In this document: positions 17,781-26,813 of the stretch, one piece after another | Numbering within the stretch: the stretch's first letter is position 1 | Layout: the number at the start of each line of letters is the position of its first letter | Source: Desulfobacter postgatei | GTDB taxonomy: Bacteria; Desulfobacterota; Desulfobacteria; Desulfobacterales; Desulfobacteraceae | NCBI GenBank assembly: GCA_003252055.1 | Contig: QKDP01000200.1 | Span: 1-32,002, forward strand | DNA: 32,002 nt | Direction: 5' to 3' | Notes under the pieces: generated by a model | Told to the model about the DNA's origin: nothing | What the model saw: the letters and a program-made list of their open reading frames with translations, nothing else | Databases searched by the model: none | Made by a program: the position numbers and the translations under genes

Positions 17781-20700
17781 TGATTTCCAACATCGAAATC
17801 ACGTTAAAGCAGGATCTAAGGGATGCCGAAGGCCAGTCTCTTATAAAAAAGGCCAATGCCTATTTCGGCATTAAAATGGATGATGCCCGGTGCATCAATA
17901 TCGTGACCCTGGAGTCTGATCTGGGTCCAGACGAACTGGAAACAATACGCCGGGAGGTCTTTACCAATCCTGTTATTCAGGAATCCAGTCTTGTCCCCTT
18001 GGACCTTGATTTTGATTTCTGTATCTGGGTGGGATTTCGTCCAGGGGTGCGGGACAATGCCGGGGCCACGGCTGTGGAAGCGGTCAGGGATCTTCTTAAA
18101 AAAGATTTTTTGGCCCATGAGAATATTTACACATCTAAACGGTACTGCCTGACCGGCGCTGAATTGACCCGGGAAGATGCTGAAACGATTGCCGGCCAGA
18201 TTCTGTCCAATGGTATTATCCAGCAGTACAAAGTGTTTGGTAAAGACGAATGGGATAAAACGGTCGGGGCGGATGTAAAACCCGCCAAGGTTATTTTAGA
18301 TCATACACCCGGCTTTGACACCATGGACATTGATAGCGATGAGATCCTTGCCAAAATTTCCCATGAGCGCAGTCTGTCATTGAACCCCAGGGATATCCCC
18401 GTGATCCGGAGCTATTTCCTGGATAAAAAGGTCCTGGACGAGCGGGCAAAGATGGGGCTGTCAAAGCCCACGGATGTGGAGCTTGAATATATTTCCCAGT
18501 CTCGGTCCGACCATTGCTGCCACAACACCTTTAACGGCATTTTCAGGTATACGGACACTGCAACCTGCGAAACCACGAAGGAAAATTCACTGTTTAAGAC
18601 CTACATCAAAGCACCTACCCTGGCCCTGAAAGAGACCAAAGACTGGGTGATTTCCGTGTTGTGGGACAATGCCGGTGTGGGCTCTTTTGACGATGAGAAC
18701 AACTATGTCATCACCGGAGAAACCCATAACTCTCCTTCCAACATGGAAGCCTACGGCGGTGCCATCACTGGTATTGTGGGGGTTTACCGTGATCCCATGG
18801 GCACGGGCCTTGGTTCCAAGCTGTTCATGGGAAGTTTCGGATTCTGTGTAGGCGACATCAATTATAAAGGCCCGTTAAAGCCTCCCCTTCACCCCAGGCG
18901 TCTGCTTGACGGTATTATTGAAGGTGTCAAGGACGGGGGCAATAAAAGCGGGGTGCCTACCACCTTTGGTCAGACCCTGTTTGATCCCGGTTACATGGGT
19001 AAATCCCTGGTTTTTGTAACTGCTTTGGGGATTATGCCAAAAATCGTGAATGGTAAGCCAAGCCATGAAAAAACCACCTCCCCGGGTGAACTGATCATCA
19101 TGAGCGGCGGTCGTGTGGGCAAAGACGGGATCCACGGGGTAACAGCCTCTTCCAAAAGCTATTCTGAAAACACCCCGGCCGGACATGTCCAGATCGGCGA
19201 TCCCTATACCCAGAAAAAAATGCATGATTTTCTGCTGAAATGCCGGGATGAAGGATTGATCACCTTTATTACGGACAACGGTGGCGGTGGATTGTCCTCT
19301 TCCGTGGGCGAATCCGCCATGCTCTCCAACGGGTGTGAGGTCTGGCTGGACAAGGTGCCCTTGAAATACGAGGGCCTGGACATGTGGGAAATCTGGATCT
19401 CCGAATCCCAGGAGCGCATGACCATTGCCATCAAACCAGAAAACCTGGACCGGTTTATGGCGCTGTCTGATCTTCATGAGGTTGAATCCACGGTTATCGG
19501 AAAATATACGGATTCCGGCAAACTGCATATCAAGTACAAAGACCAGACCTGTGCTTACGTGGACATGGATCTCCTGGACAAAGGATTTCCGGCCTGGGAA
19601 TTTGATGCGGTCTGGACGCCGCCTGCTGGCCGCGGTCTGACAGAACCTGTCATTTCCACACCAACGAATTTTAATGCCCTGCTTGAACAGATGCTGGCCA
19701 GGCCCAATATCTGCGCCAAGGAGTGGATTATCCGCCAGTACGACCACGAGGTCCAGGGCGGCTCCGTGATCAAGCCCCTGGTGGGCGTCAACCGTAACAT
19801 CCCCACGGATGCTTCGGTTACCCGGCCTGTGCTGACCAGCGAGCGCGGCCTTGCCTTTTCCCAGAGTATTCTGCCCTGGTATTCAAAAATTGATGCGTAT
19901 CATATGATGGCCTGTACCATTGATGAGGCGGTTCGTCGTCTCATTGCCGTGGGTGGGTCGCTGGACCACATCGGCGGCGTGGACAATTTCTGCTGGCCTG
20001 ATATCGGATATGACGCCCGGTCCAATCCGGACGGGAAATTCAAGGCAGCCCAGCTTGTCCGGGCCTGCCGGGCTTTGAAAGATGCCTGCATGGCCTATGG
20101 GATTCCATTGCTCTCGGGCAAGGACTCCATGTATGTGGACGGCCATCTGGAAGGGGCGTTTGGTGAGCGAATCAAAGTGTCAGCCCTTGAAACGGTTCAG
20201 TTCTCCGCTGTTTCCCTGGTTTCCGATGTCAGCCGGTGTGTGACCCTGGAACCCAAAACAGCGGGTGATCTTGTTTATGTGCTGGGCCGCACCGGGGATG
20301 AACTGGGGGCATCGGAGTATTACGAGATGTTCGACAAAACCGGTCTCAATGTGCCCCGGGTGGAGTTTGCAAAGCTTAAAACCTTGTACAAGGCCCTGGA
20401 AAAAGCCATTGACACCGAACTGGTTGCCTCCTGCCATGCTGTGGGACGCGGCGGTTTAGGCATTCACTTCAGCCTTGTGGCAATGGCCGGCGGACTTGGC
20501 CTTGACATTGATCTGGCCGGGCTGCCCCTGACGGATGATCTGCCGCTTTCCAGTGAAAAAGCGTTATTTTCCGAGTCTGCAGGGCGGTTTATCGTCACTG
20601 TGGGCCCGGATCAAAAACAAACCTTTGAAAAACTGTGCAAGGGACTGCCCTGTGCATGTCTTGGCAGGGTCACCGCCGGCCATGACCGGCTTAAAATTGC

Positions 20701-20782
20701 AGCAGACGGTAACCTTGTGGCAGATCTGTCGATTGCAACCCTTGATTCAGCATTCAACAAGACCTTTGGAGATAAGATATGA
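17780..20782 (+). CDS. purL: Phosphoribosylformylglycinamidine synthase, synthetase subunit with PurS-like N-terminal region
   Basis: About 1000 aa; SRSDHCCHNTFNG, DNAGVGSFDDENNYVITGETHNSPS, TDNGGGGLSSSVGES, GGSLDHIGGVDNFCWPD, LSGKDSMYVDG; N-terminal ~170 aa contains two PurS-like segments. Confidence 0.95.
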   Translation: MISNIEITLKQDLRDAEGQSLIKKANAYFGIKMDDARCINIVTLESDLGPDELETIRREVFTNPVIQESSLVPLDLDFDFCIWVGFRPGVRDNAGATAVEAVRDLLKKDFLAHENIYTSKRYCLTGAELTREDAETIAGQILSNGIIQQYKVFGKDEWDKTVGADVKPAKVILDHTPGFDTMDIDSDEILAKISHERSLSLNPRDIPVIRSYFLDKKVLDERAKMGLSKPTDVELEYISQSRSDHCCHNTFNGIFRYTDTATCETTKENSLFKTYIKAPTLALKETKDWVISVLWDNAGVGSFDDENNYVITGETHNSPSNMEAYGGAITGIVGVYRDPMGTGLGSKLFMGSFGFCVGDINYKGPLKPPLHPRRLLDGIIEGVKDGGNKSGVPTTFGQTLFDPGYMGKSLVFVTALGIMPKIVNGKPSHEKTTSPGELIIMSGGRVGKDGIHGVTASSKSYSENTPAGHVQIGDPYTQKKMHDFLLKCRDEGLITFITDNGGGGLSSSVGESAMLSNGCEVWLDKVPLKYEGLDMWEIWISESQERMTIAIKPENLDRFMALSDLHEVESTVIGKYTDSGKLHIKYKDQTCAYVDMDLLDKGFPAWEFDAVWTPPAGRGLTEPVISTPTNFNALLEQMLARPNICAKEWIIRQYDHEVQGGSVIKPLVGVNRNIPTDASVTRPVLTSERGLAFSQSILPWYSKIDAYHMMACTIDEAVRRLIAVGGSLDHIGGVDNFCWPDIGYDARSNPDGKFKAAQLVRACRALKDACMAYGIPLLSGKDSMYVDGHLEGAFGERIKVSALETVQFSAVSLVSDVSRCVTLEPKTAGDLVYVLGRTGDELGASEYYEMFDKTGLNVPRVEFAKLKTLYKALEKAIDTELVASCHAVGRGGLGIHFSLVAMAGGLGLDIDLAGLPLTDDLPLSSEKALFSESAGRFIVTVGPDQKQTFEKLCKGLPCACLGRVTAGHDRLKIAADGNLVADLSIATLDSAFNKTFGDKI

Positions 20783-21606
20783 GCGGCGCAAGCGCTGTAA
20801 ACGCGCTGATACTGACGGGATTTGGCCTGAACTGTGATTATGAAACCGCCTTTGCCTTTGAAAAGGCCGGTGCCAGTGCCCACCGGGTGCATATTAACGC
20901 CCTGATCAGAGGGGATGTCCGGTTGGCGGATTTCCAGATTCTTGCATTCGGCGGCGGTTTTTCCTGGGGGGACGACCATGGGGCCGGGGTGATCCAGGCC
21001 CTGAAGTTGAAGAACAATATCGGCAAAGATTTACTGGCCTTTGTGGATGCCGGCAAACTGGTCATCGGTATCTGCAACGGGTTCCAGGCCCTTGTGAATT
21101 TAGGTCTTTTACCCGGACTGGACCAGGATTATACCCGCAGGTCCGTGGCCATTACCTATAATGACTGCGGCAATTTCAGGGACCAGTGGGTCCGGCTTGT
21201 GCCCGATGCAGACAGCCCCTGTGTGTTCACAAAGGGGTTGGGCGTGTCTGACTATCCCGTGCGCCATGGTGAAGGAAAGGTTGTGGCAGACCCTGAAGTT
21301 ATTGAACGCCTTGTTGCCAACCGCCAGGTGGTGTTCCGGTATGCAGATGCCAATGGTGCGCCCGCAAACGGCGCCTTTCCGGCAAATCCCAACGGGGCCC
21401 TGGATGATATCGCGGGGATCTGTGATCCCACAGGGCGGATATTCGGCCTGATGCCCCATCCCGAAGGCTACAATCATTTTGGAAACCATCCGGACTGGCC
21501 CAGGCAGAAAGCGGCGGCAAAGCGCCAGGGAAAATCCCTTGAAGAGACCATCACCACCGGGATCCGGCTGTTTGAAAACGGTGTGAACTATATGCATGAC
21601 CATTGA
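20779..21606 (+). CDS. purQ: Phosphoribosylformylglycinamidine synthase, glutaminase subunit
   Basis: ALILTGFGLNCDYETAFAFEKAGA; AFGGGFSWGDD; GICNGFQALVNLGLLPG (nucleophile Cys); GLMPHPEGYNHF. Confidence 0.95.
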   Translation: MSGASAVNALILTGFGLNCDYETAFAFEKAGASAHRVHINALIRGDVRLADFQILAFGGGFSWGDDHGAGVIQALKLKNNIGKDLLAFVDAGKLVIGICNGFQALVNLGLLPGLDQDYTRRSVAITYNDCGNFRDQWVRLVPDADSPCVFTKGLGVSDYPVRHGEGKVVADPEVIERLVANRQVVFRYADANGAPANGAFPANPNGALDDIAGICDPTGRIFGLMPHPEGYNHFGNHPDWPRQKAAAKRQGKSLEETITTGIRLFENGVNYMHDH

Positions 21607-22255
21607 TATTGCATTTTTTCTTGGAACACTAAGACAGGAGGTTGAAACCTACCAGGTGCCGGTGGTGGATCTGATTGCCGTCCAGAGCCGGTCTGCCTTT
21701 AAAGTGCTTGTGGCCACCATCCTGTCCGCAAGAACCAAAGATGAGGTTACAGCGGTTGCCGCACAGCGGCTGCTGGAACTGGCCCCGGACCCTGAATCAT
21801 TGAGGGCGCTTTCCATTTCGCATATCCAGGAACTGATTTTCCCCGTGGGGTTTTACAAATCCAAAGCGCAATATTTATCAAAACTGCCCGATGCCCTGGA
21901 CGCTTTCGGAGGACAGGTACCGGATGAAATTGAGGCGTTAGTGACGCTTCCGGGGGTAGGGCGTAAAACCGCTAATCTGGTCAGGGCGGTGGCCTTTGAC
22001 AAGGATGCCATCTGTGTGGACACCCATGTGCACCGGATCATGAATATCTGGGGGTATGTGAAAACAAAAACCCCCCTTGATACGGAAAAAGCATTAAGAA
22101 AAAAGTTGCCTAAAAAATTCTGGAAAGAGGTGAATCGAATCCTGGTTGCCTTTGGCCAGGGTACCTGCCGCCCGGTTGGACCCCATTGTTACCGTTGTGT
22201 GCTGGAAAAATACTGTCCTAAAAAAGGGGTGAAGCCGGCAAAACCGCTTAAATAA
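21596..22255 (+). CDS. nth: Endonuclease III (DNA-(apurinic or apyrimidinic site) lyase)
   Basis: TLPGVGRKTANLVRAVAF HhH; CVDTHVHRI catalytic Asp; C-X6-C-X2-C-X5-C Fe-S loop CRPVGPHCYRCVLEKYC. Confidence 0.96.
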   Translation: MTIDIAFFLGTLRQEVETYQVPVVDLIAVQSRSAFKVLVATILSARTKDEVTAVAAQRLLELAPDPESLRALSISHIQELIFPVGFYKSKAQYLSKLPDALDAFGGQVPDEIEALVTLPGVGRKTANLVRAVAFDKDAICVDTHVHRIMNIWGYVKTKTPLDTEKALRKKLPKKFWKEVNRILVAFGQGTCRPVGPHCYRCVLEKYCPKKGVKPAKPLK

Positions 22256-22258
22256 TAG

Positions 22259-23170
22259 CTATCCCTTATAAAATAACGCTTTAATGATATGCTTCACTAT
22301 GGCCGGATTCTCTTTGAGCCTGCGGGTGGAATAACCAAACCACTGTTCTCCAAAAGGTACGTAAACTCGCATCCTGTGGCCGTTTTGCACAAGTCCCCGG
22401 CGCTTTTTGGGCGTTACGCCGTAAAGCATCTGGAATTCGTATTTGTCCTCTGGTACCTGGTATTTGTCGATCAGGTCAAGTGCCCCCTGGATCAGGGGGG
22501 TGTCATGGGTGGCAATGGCTGCGTAGACATTGTTTTTAAACATGAATTCAAGGTCTTCAAGAAAGTGGGCATTAATTTCGTGGTAATTCTTATATGCAAT
22601 GGCCGCAGGTTCCACATAGACCCCCTTGACCAGTCTGAAATTCAGGTCTGCGCCTTCGCAACGCAGGTCCAGCATGGATTCAAGGTCGCCTAAAGTCCGT
22701 TTCAGGTAGGCCTGGAGCACCAGACCAATGTTCTGGGGAAATTCCTGTTTAAGCCGGCGGAAAATATCAATGGAATCATCCACACAGGGAGAGTCTTCCA
22801 TGTCAATGCGGACAAAATTGCCATGGGAGGCAGCCTCGGCAGTAAGTTCCCGCATGTATTCAAAACAGGTTTTTTTGTCGATCAGGAGACCGAACATGGT
22901 GGGCTTAATAGAATAGTTGCCGTTAATACCTGCCGCTTCAATGGTGCGGATAAGGGAGAGGTAAGCATCCCGGTGCTGTGCTGCCTGGGACATGGTCTTG
23001 ATAAATTCACCAAGAAGATCCAGAGTCACCATAACATTCTCCCGGTTCAGGGTTTTTGAAATGTTCACGGCGTCCTGGGGGGTTTTGCCTGCAATATAGT
23101 TTTTTGAAAACCGCCAGATTAATTGGGGTGGAAAATAGGGCAGGGCATGGCTGATTATTTTATGTAACAT
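22259..23170 (-). CDS. Proline dehydrogenase (stand-alone PRODH)
   Basis: NGNYSIKPTMFGLLID; GNFVRIDMEDSPCVDDSIDIFRRL; RLVKGVYVEPAAIAYK; ATHDTPLIQGALDLI; YEFQMLYGV; RMRVYVPFGEQWFGYSTRRLKENP. AAGGAG upstream of ATG. Confidence 0.95.
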   Translation of the reverse strand: MLHKIISHALPYFPPQLIWRFSKNYIAGKTPQDAVNISKTLNRENVMVTLDLLGEFIKTMSQAAQHRDAYLSLIRTIEAAGINGNYSIKPTMFGLLIDKKTCFEYMRELTAEAASHGNFVRIDMEDSPCVDDSIDIFRRLKQEFPQNIGLVLQAYLKRTLGDLESMLDLRCEGADLNFRLVKGVYVEPAAIAYKNYHEINAHFLEDLEFMFKNNVYAAIATHDTPLIQGALDLIDKYQVPEDKYEFQMLYGVTPKKRRGLVQNGHRMRVYVPFGEQWFGYSTRRLKENPAIVKHIIKALFYKG

Positions 23171-23245
23171 CTTGTTCTCCTTCAGGACGTATATTCCACT
23201 TAGAGCCTGTCTGTTAATTAGGGGACTTCAACCTGAACTTGCTAA

Positions 23246-24619
23246 TCATTTATACGCGCTGCATTCGTCAATCCGCCGGTTGATCTCGTCGTCAATCATG
23301 ACATAGGCCTTTGAATCAAGATCTTTGTACAGTTTTTTAAACTCCAGCGCCATGATCCCTTCGGGCAGATGATCAATCCGCGGCATGAAATCACTCTCTT
23401 GTTTAACAGCGGCCATTTTCTGCTGCAACCGGGAGGCCAGGATATCAGAACCAACGGCCAGTTCTGCCAGTCTCACCCCAGCCCGGTCTGCGGCAAGGTC
23501 TGCAAAACTGAACCCGCTTCCCATGTCTGAATCAGCCACCTCCTTGGAAAGTCCCACAAAATTACTCAGTTTACTTCCGGCTGAAACAGCCAGACCAGCC
23601 GAAACAAGAAGGTGTTTGGGAAGATCATCCCGGCCGTTAAGGGTAAAACGGATATTCGTACGCGGCTTGACCTGTTTAAACTTTTCTTTACTGATCAGTT
23701 TATCGATTCCCTGGTTGATGCAGAACAGGGACAATGCCTGGAGCAATGCCCGGTTCTCCAGCACAGGATCTTTGAAAACTGTGCTTTGTTCCCCTGCCAG
23801 TTGAAACAAAGGACGGATCACCCGGGAAAGGGAGATGGATCCGCTATGATATTTTTTAAGGGTAACAGCAAGGTCAGTCAGGGCATTGGTATAAAAAATC
23901 AATTTATCCTGGTGTTCCGCGGAGATCACCAATGCTTTTCCGCTTTCATGAATTTGTGCCAGGGAATCCGGGTTCCATTCGTAAACAAGGACTAACTGCT
24001 TTTCATGGATTGAAACAGATTGCAAATCATTCATCGTTTCGACAAACAATTTGTAATCCTGCGGGGGCAGGAAATTCTGACAGATAAATGAGGCAGCAAA
24101 GGTAATAACGGTTCCTGGAATTTTAATTTTACCGATACGGATATAATTGATATCAGGCTTGTTTTCTTTAATTGCCAATGTAAGTTCTGTATTGACATAT
24201 CTCCCCAGCGGGGTCTTTGGAATTTTTACCGTCGCATAAAGATGGATCAACTGGTCAAACAATCGGATCTCGGGATAGATAAAAATGTCATCTGTCAGTT
24301 GAGAGACGCCGTAGCCGGCTATAAGATTCAAGTCCTTTTCAGACATTTTTACCTGTCTGACTTCTCTTGTTCGCATGGAATCGGGTTTGTTGTTTTTGAC
24401 AAGCTCTTCCACCCGCTTCACACTGTCAAATGATAGCTTCGGGGGAGGGGCAACCTTGGGGTTTTTTTCAATAGCAGCAAGCAGAAAAACAGCCGGACAG
24501 GCCACGATCAATAGAATACATCCGACTAGCAAACATCTGAGGATGAATTTGATCATGATTTTTGCCTTAGCTTGTGGTTTGAATTCAGAAACGTAATGTC
24601 TCTTTTTAAATAACCACAT
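23246..24619 (-). CDS. Uncharacterised membrane-anchored protein
   Basis: Long ORF with one N-terminal TM segment (MIKFILRCLLVGCILLIVACPAVFLLAAIEKNP); large soluble domain ending GFSFADLAADRAGVRLAELA...MPRIDHLPEGIMALEFKKLYKDLDSKAYVMIDDEINRRI. Start may be the internal Met before IKFILR. Confidence 0.85.
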   Translation of the reverse strand: MWLFKKRHYVSEFKPQAKAKIMIKFILRCLLVGCILLIVACPAVFLLAAIEKNPKVAPPPKLSFDSVKRVEELVKNNKPDSMRTREVRQVKMSEKDLNLIAGYGVSQLTDDIFIYPEIRLFDQLIHLYATVKIPKTPLGRYVNTELTLAIKENKPDINYIRIGKIKIPGTVITFAASFICQNFLPPQDYKLFVETMNDLQSVSIHEKQLVLVYEWNPDSLAQIHESGKALVISAEHQDKLIFYTNALTDLAVTLKKYHSGSISLSRVIRPLFQLAGEQSTVFKDPVLENRALLQALSLFCINQGIDKLISKEKFKQVKPRTNIRFTLNGRDDLPKHLLVSAGLAVSAGSKLSNFVGLSKEVADSDMGSGFSFADLAADRAGVRLAELAVGSDILASRLQQKMAAVKQESDFMPRIDHLPEGIMALEFKKLYKDLDSKAYVMIDDEINRRIDECSAYK

Positions 24620-24806
24620 GACTGATTGATGTCAAGGTGCATTTTTACCCTTACCCCCTAATATAAGGGGCAATAGTTTACATTATAATTTCGTATGAGC
24701 TATCTGAAATTAATATTAAAGAGCAGGCAAGTTACAGGAGATTGCCCTGCTCCGAGTTTAAGTTCAGGTTGCATAGTTCAAGGCTTCTGTGTTAATTAAC
24801 TGGATC

Positions 24807-25139
24807 ATGAAACAGTATGTCATAGACGGCTTTACGCTGAAGGATTACACGGCTTTAAAAGAGTATTTTGACACGTATCTTGAGGCCGCCACCGTGGGCG
24901 GGATCTACTGGATTGAGCTGGATACCGGTATTTTGACACAAACCCAGGCCGCCCATAAGGCCTGCGGTCCCCATGTGTTTGCCCTGATGCTGGAAGAAAG
25001 TTCCCTGTCCTGTGAGCTGTTGGTAAGAATTAAAACCAATATCAGGTGTGATTGTATGGGCTATGCCACGGTTGACCAGCGCAACTGGCTGGTGGACTGG
25101 GCAGACGCCGTTCTCGAAAAACTGTCCATTTGTATTTGA
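24807..25139 (+). CDS. Uncharacterised small protein upstream of RNase J
   Basis: MKQYVIDGFTLKDYTALKEYFDTYLEAATVGGIYWIELDTGILTQTQAAHKACGPHVFALMLEESSLSCELLVRIKTNIRCDCMGYATVDQRNWLVDWADAVLEKLSICI; ends 21 nt before the rnj start. Confidence 0.8.
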   Translation: MKQYVIDGFTLKDYTALKEYFDTYLEAATVGGIYWIELDTGILTQTQAAHKACGPHVFALMLEESSLSCELLVRIKTNIRCDCMGYATVDQRNWLVDWADAVLEKLSICI

Positions 25140-25160
25140 TGCCGGGTCGGGATAATTTAA

Positions 25161-26813
25161 ATGCTTAAACTCATACCCCTTGGGGGGCTTGGAGAAATAG
25201 GCCTGAACATGATGGTGGTGGAGTATGACGATGTCATGTTCATCATTGACGCAGGCCTCATGTTTCCTGAAGACCATATGCTGGGCGTGGATATTGTTAT
25301 CCCGGCCATGGATTACCTTCGGGAAAATATGGATAAAATCGAATTCATTATCCTGACCCATGCCCATGAAGATCACATCGGAGCCTTGCCCTACCTGTTG
25401 CGCGAAATCCGTCTGCCGGTATACGGTACGGCCTTTACCCTGGAGATTGTGCGCAACAAGCTCATTGAGTTTGATCTCAATACCCATGTGGATCTTAACC
25501 TGGTCAATCCGGGAGAGGTGCTGACCATTGAACCCTTTGACATAGAGTTTATCCGGGTCAGCCATTCCACCATTGACGGTGTGGGGATGGCCATCACAAC
25601 CCCCGAAGGTGTTGTGGTGCATACCGGAGATTTCCGCATCAGCCACTCTGCCGATATCATGAAAAATACTGATATTTCAAGTTTTGCCCGGTTTGGCGAA
25701 AAGGGTGTGCTGGCGTTGCTGTCCGATTCCACCAATGTGGAAGTAGAAGGCTATGCCATGTCTGAGCAGGAGGTGGCAAAAAATTTGGGAGAACTGGTTG
25801 AAGTGTCGCCCGGACGGGTGATTGTTTCGCTTTTTGCCTCCAATGTGTTCCGGATCCAGCAGGTGATTGATATTGCCAGGCACAACAACCGCCGGGTCAT
25901 CTTTAACGGCCGCAGCATGGAACAAATTACGGATGTGGCCATGCGCTTAGGCTATCTTGACTGCCCCCCGGGTCTGGTGGTGGATATCAAACAGATTCAA
26001 AAACTTGAAGACCATGAAGTGGTGATCGTCACCACAGGTACCCAGGGTGAGCCCATGTCTGCTCTGGCCCGCATGGCCTCGGGGGTTCACAAGCACATCA
26101 ATGTCCGCAAAGGGGATACCGTGATTTTGTCGAGCAAACATATCCCCGGAAACGAAAAAGCCATTGCCGGCATTATCAACAAGCTTTACCGCAGGGGCGC
26201 CGACGTGGTTTATTCCAAGATCGCCCAAATTCATGCTTCGGGGCATGCCCACCAGGAAGAGCTTAAGATGATGATCAACCTGACAAGACCTAAATATTTT
26301 ATCCCCATCCACGGGGAATACCGGCATCTTGTGATGCATGCAAGGCTTGCCGAAAAATTGGGTATGCCACGCAGTAACGTGATTGTGGCTGAAAACGGCC
26401 AGGTCATTACCTTTAACGGGGAAAAAGGGGGCAGGATTGAAGAGCGGGTGCAGACCGGCCGGATTCTTGTGGACGGAAAAGGCATCGGTGATGTGGGCCG
26501 GTCCGTGCTCAAAGAGCGCCGGGAACTGTCCGAAGGCGGTCTTGTGGTGGTGACCATGATCATTGACGAGGAGACCGGGGTGGTGCTGTACGGACCGGAA
26601 CTGATTTCCAGGGGCTTTATATTTGATTCCGCCACGGGATATCTTGTGGACGATGCCCAGTGCGTAATCCTGGAGATTGTTGAAGAGATTGATGCCGGGA
26701 TTGATTCCCGGGTGGAACTGATTCGAAAGAGGCTGCAGCGGGCGCTTAAACAGTATTTTGCCTTTGCCATTAACCGAAGGCCCTTGATTGTACCCATTAT
26801 CATTGAAGTATGA
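25161..26813 (+). CDS. rnj: Ribonuclease J
   Basis: KLIPLGGLGEIGLNMMVVEYDD; ILTHAHEDHIGALPYLL; VVHTGDFRI; SDSTNVEVEGY; HASGHAHQEELKMMINLTRPKYFIPIHGEYRHL. Confidence 0.97.
   Translation: MLKLIPLGGLGEIGLNMMVVEYDDVMFIIDAGLMFPEDHMLGVDIVIPAMDYLRENMDKIEFIILTHAHEDHIGALPYLLREIRLPVYGTAFTLEIVRNKLIEFDLNTHVDLNLVNPGEVLTIEPFDIEFIRVSHSTIDGVGMAITTPEGVVVHTGDFRISHSADIMKNTDISSFARFGEKGVLALLSDSTNVEVEGYAMSEQEVAKNLGELVEVSPGRVIVSLFASNVFRIQQVIDIARHNNRRVIFNGRSMEQITDVAMRLGYLDCPPGLVVDIKQIQKLEDHEVVIVTTGTQGEPMSALARMASGVHKHINVRKGDTVILSSKHIPGNEKAIAGIINKLYRRGADVVYSKIAQIHASGHAHQEELKMMINLTRPKYFIPIHGEYRHLVMHARLAEKLGMPRSNVIVAENGQVITFNGEKGGRIEERVQTGRILVDGKGIGDVGRSVLKERRELSEGGLVVVTMIIDEETGVVLYGPELISRGFIFDSATGYLVDDAQCVILEIVEEIDAGIDSRVELIRKRLQRALKQYFAFAINRRPLIVPIIIEV

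Noticed and set aside
18875-19747. 290 aa minus-strand ORF inside purL
   Set aside because: Shadow ORF antisense to well-conserved purL coding sequence; no recognisable domain.
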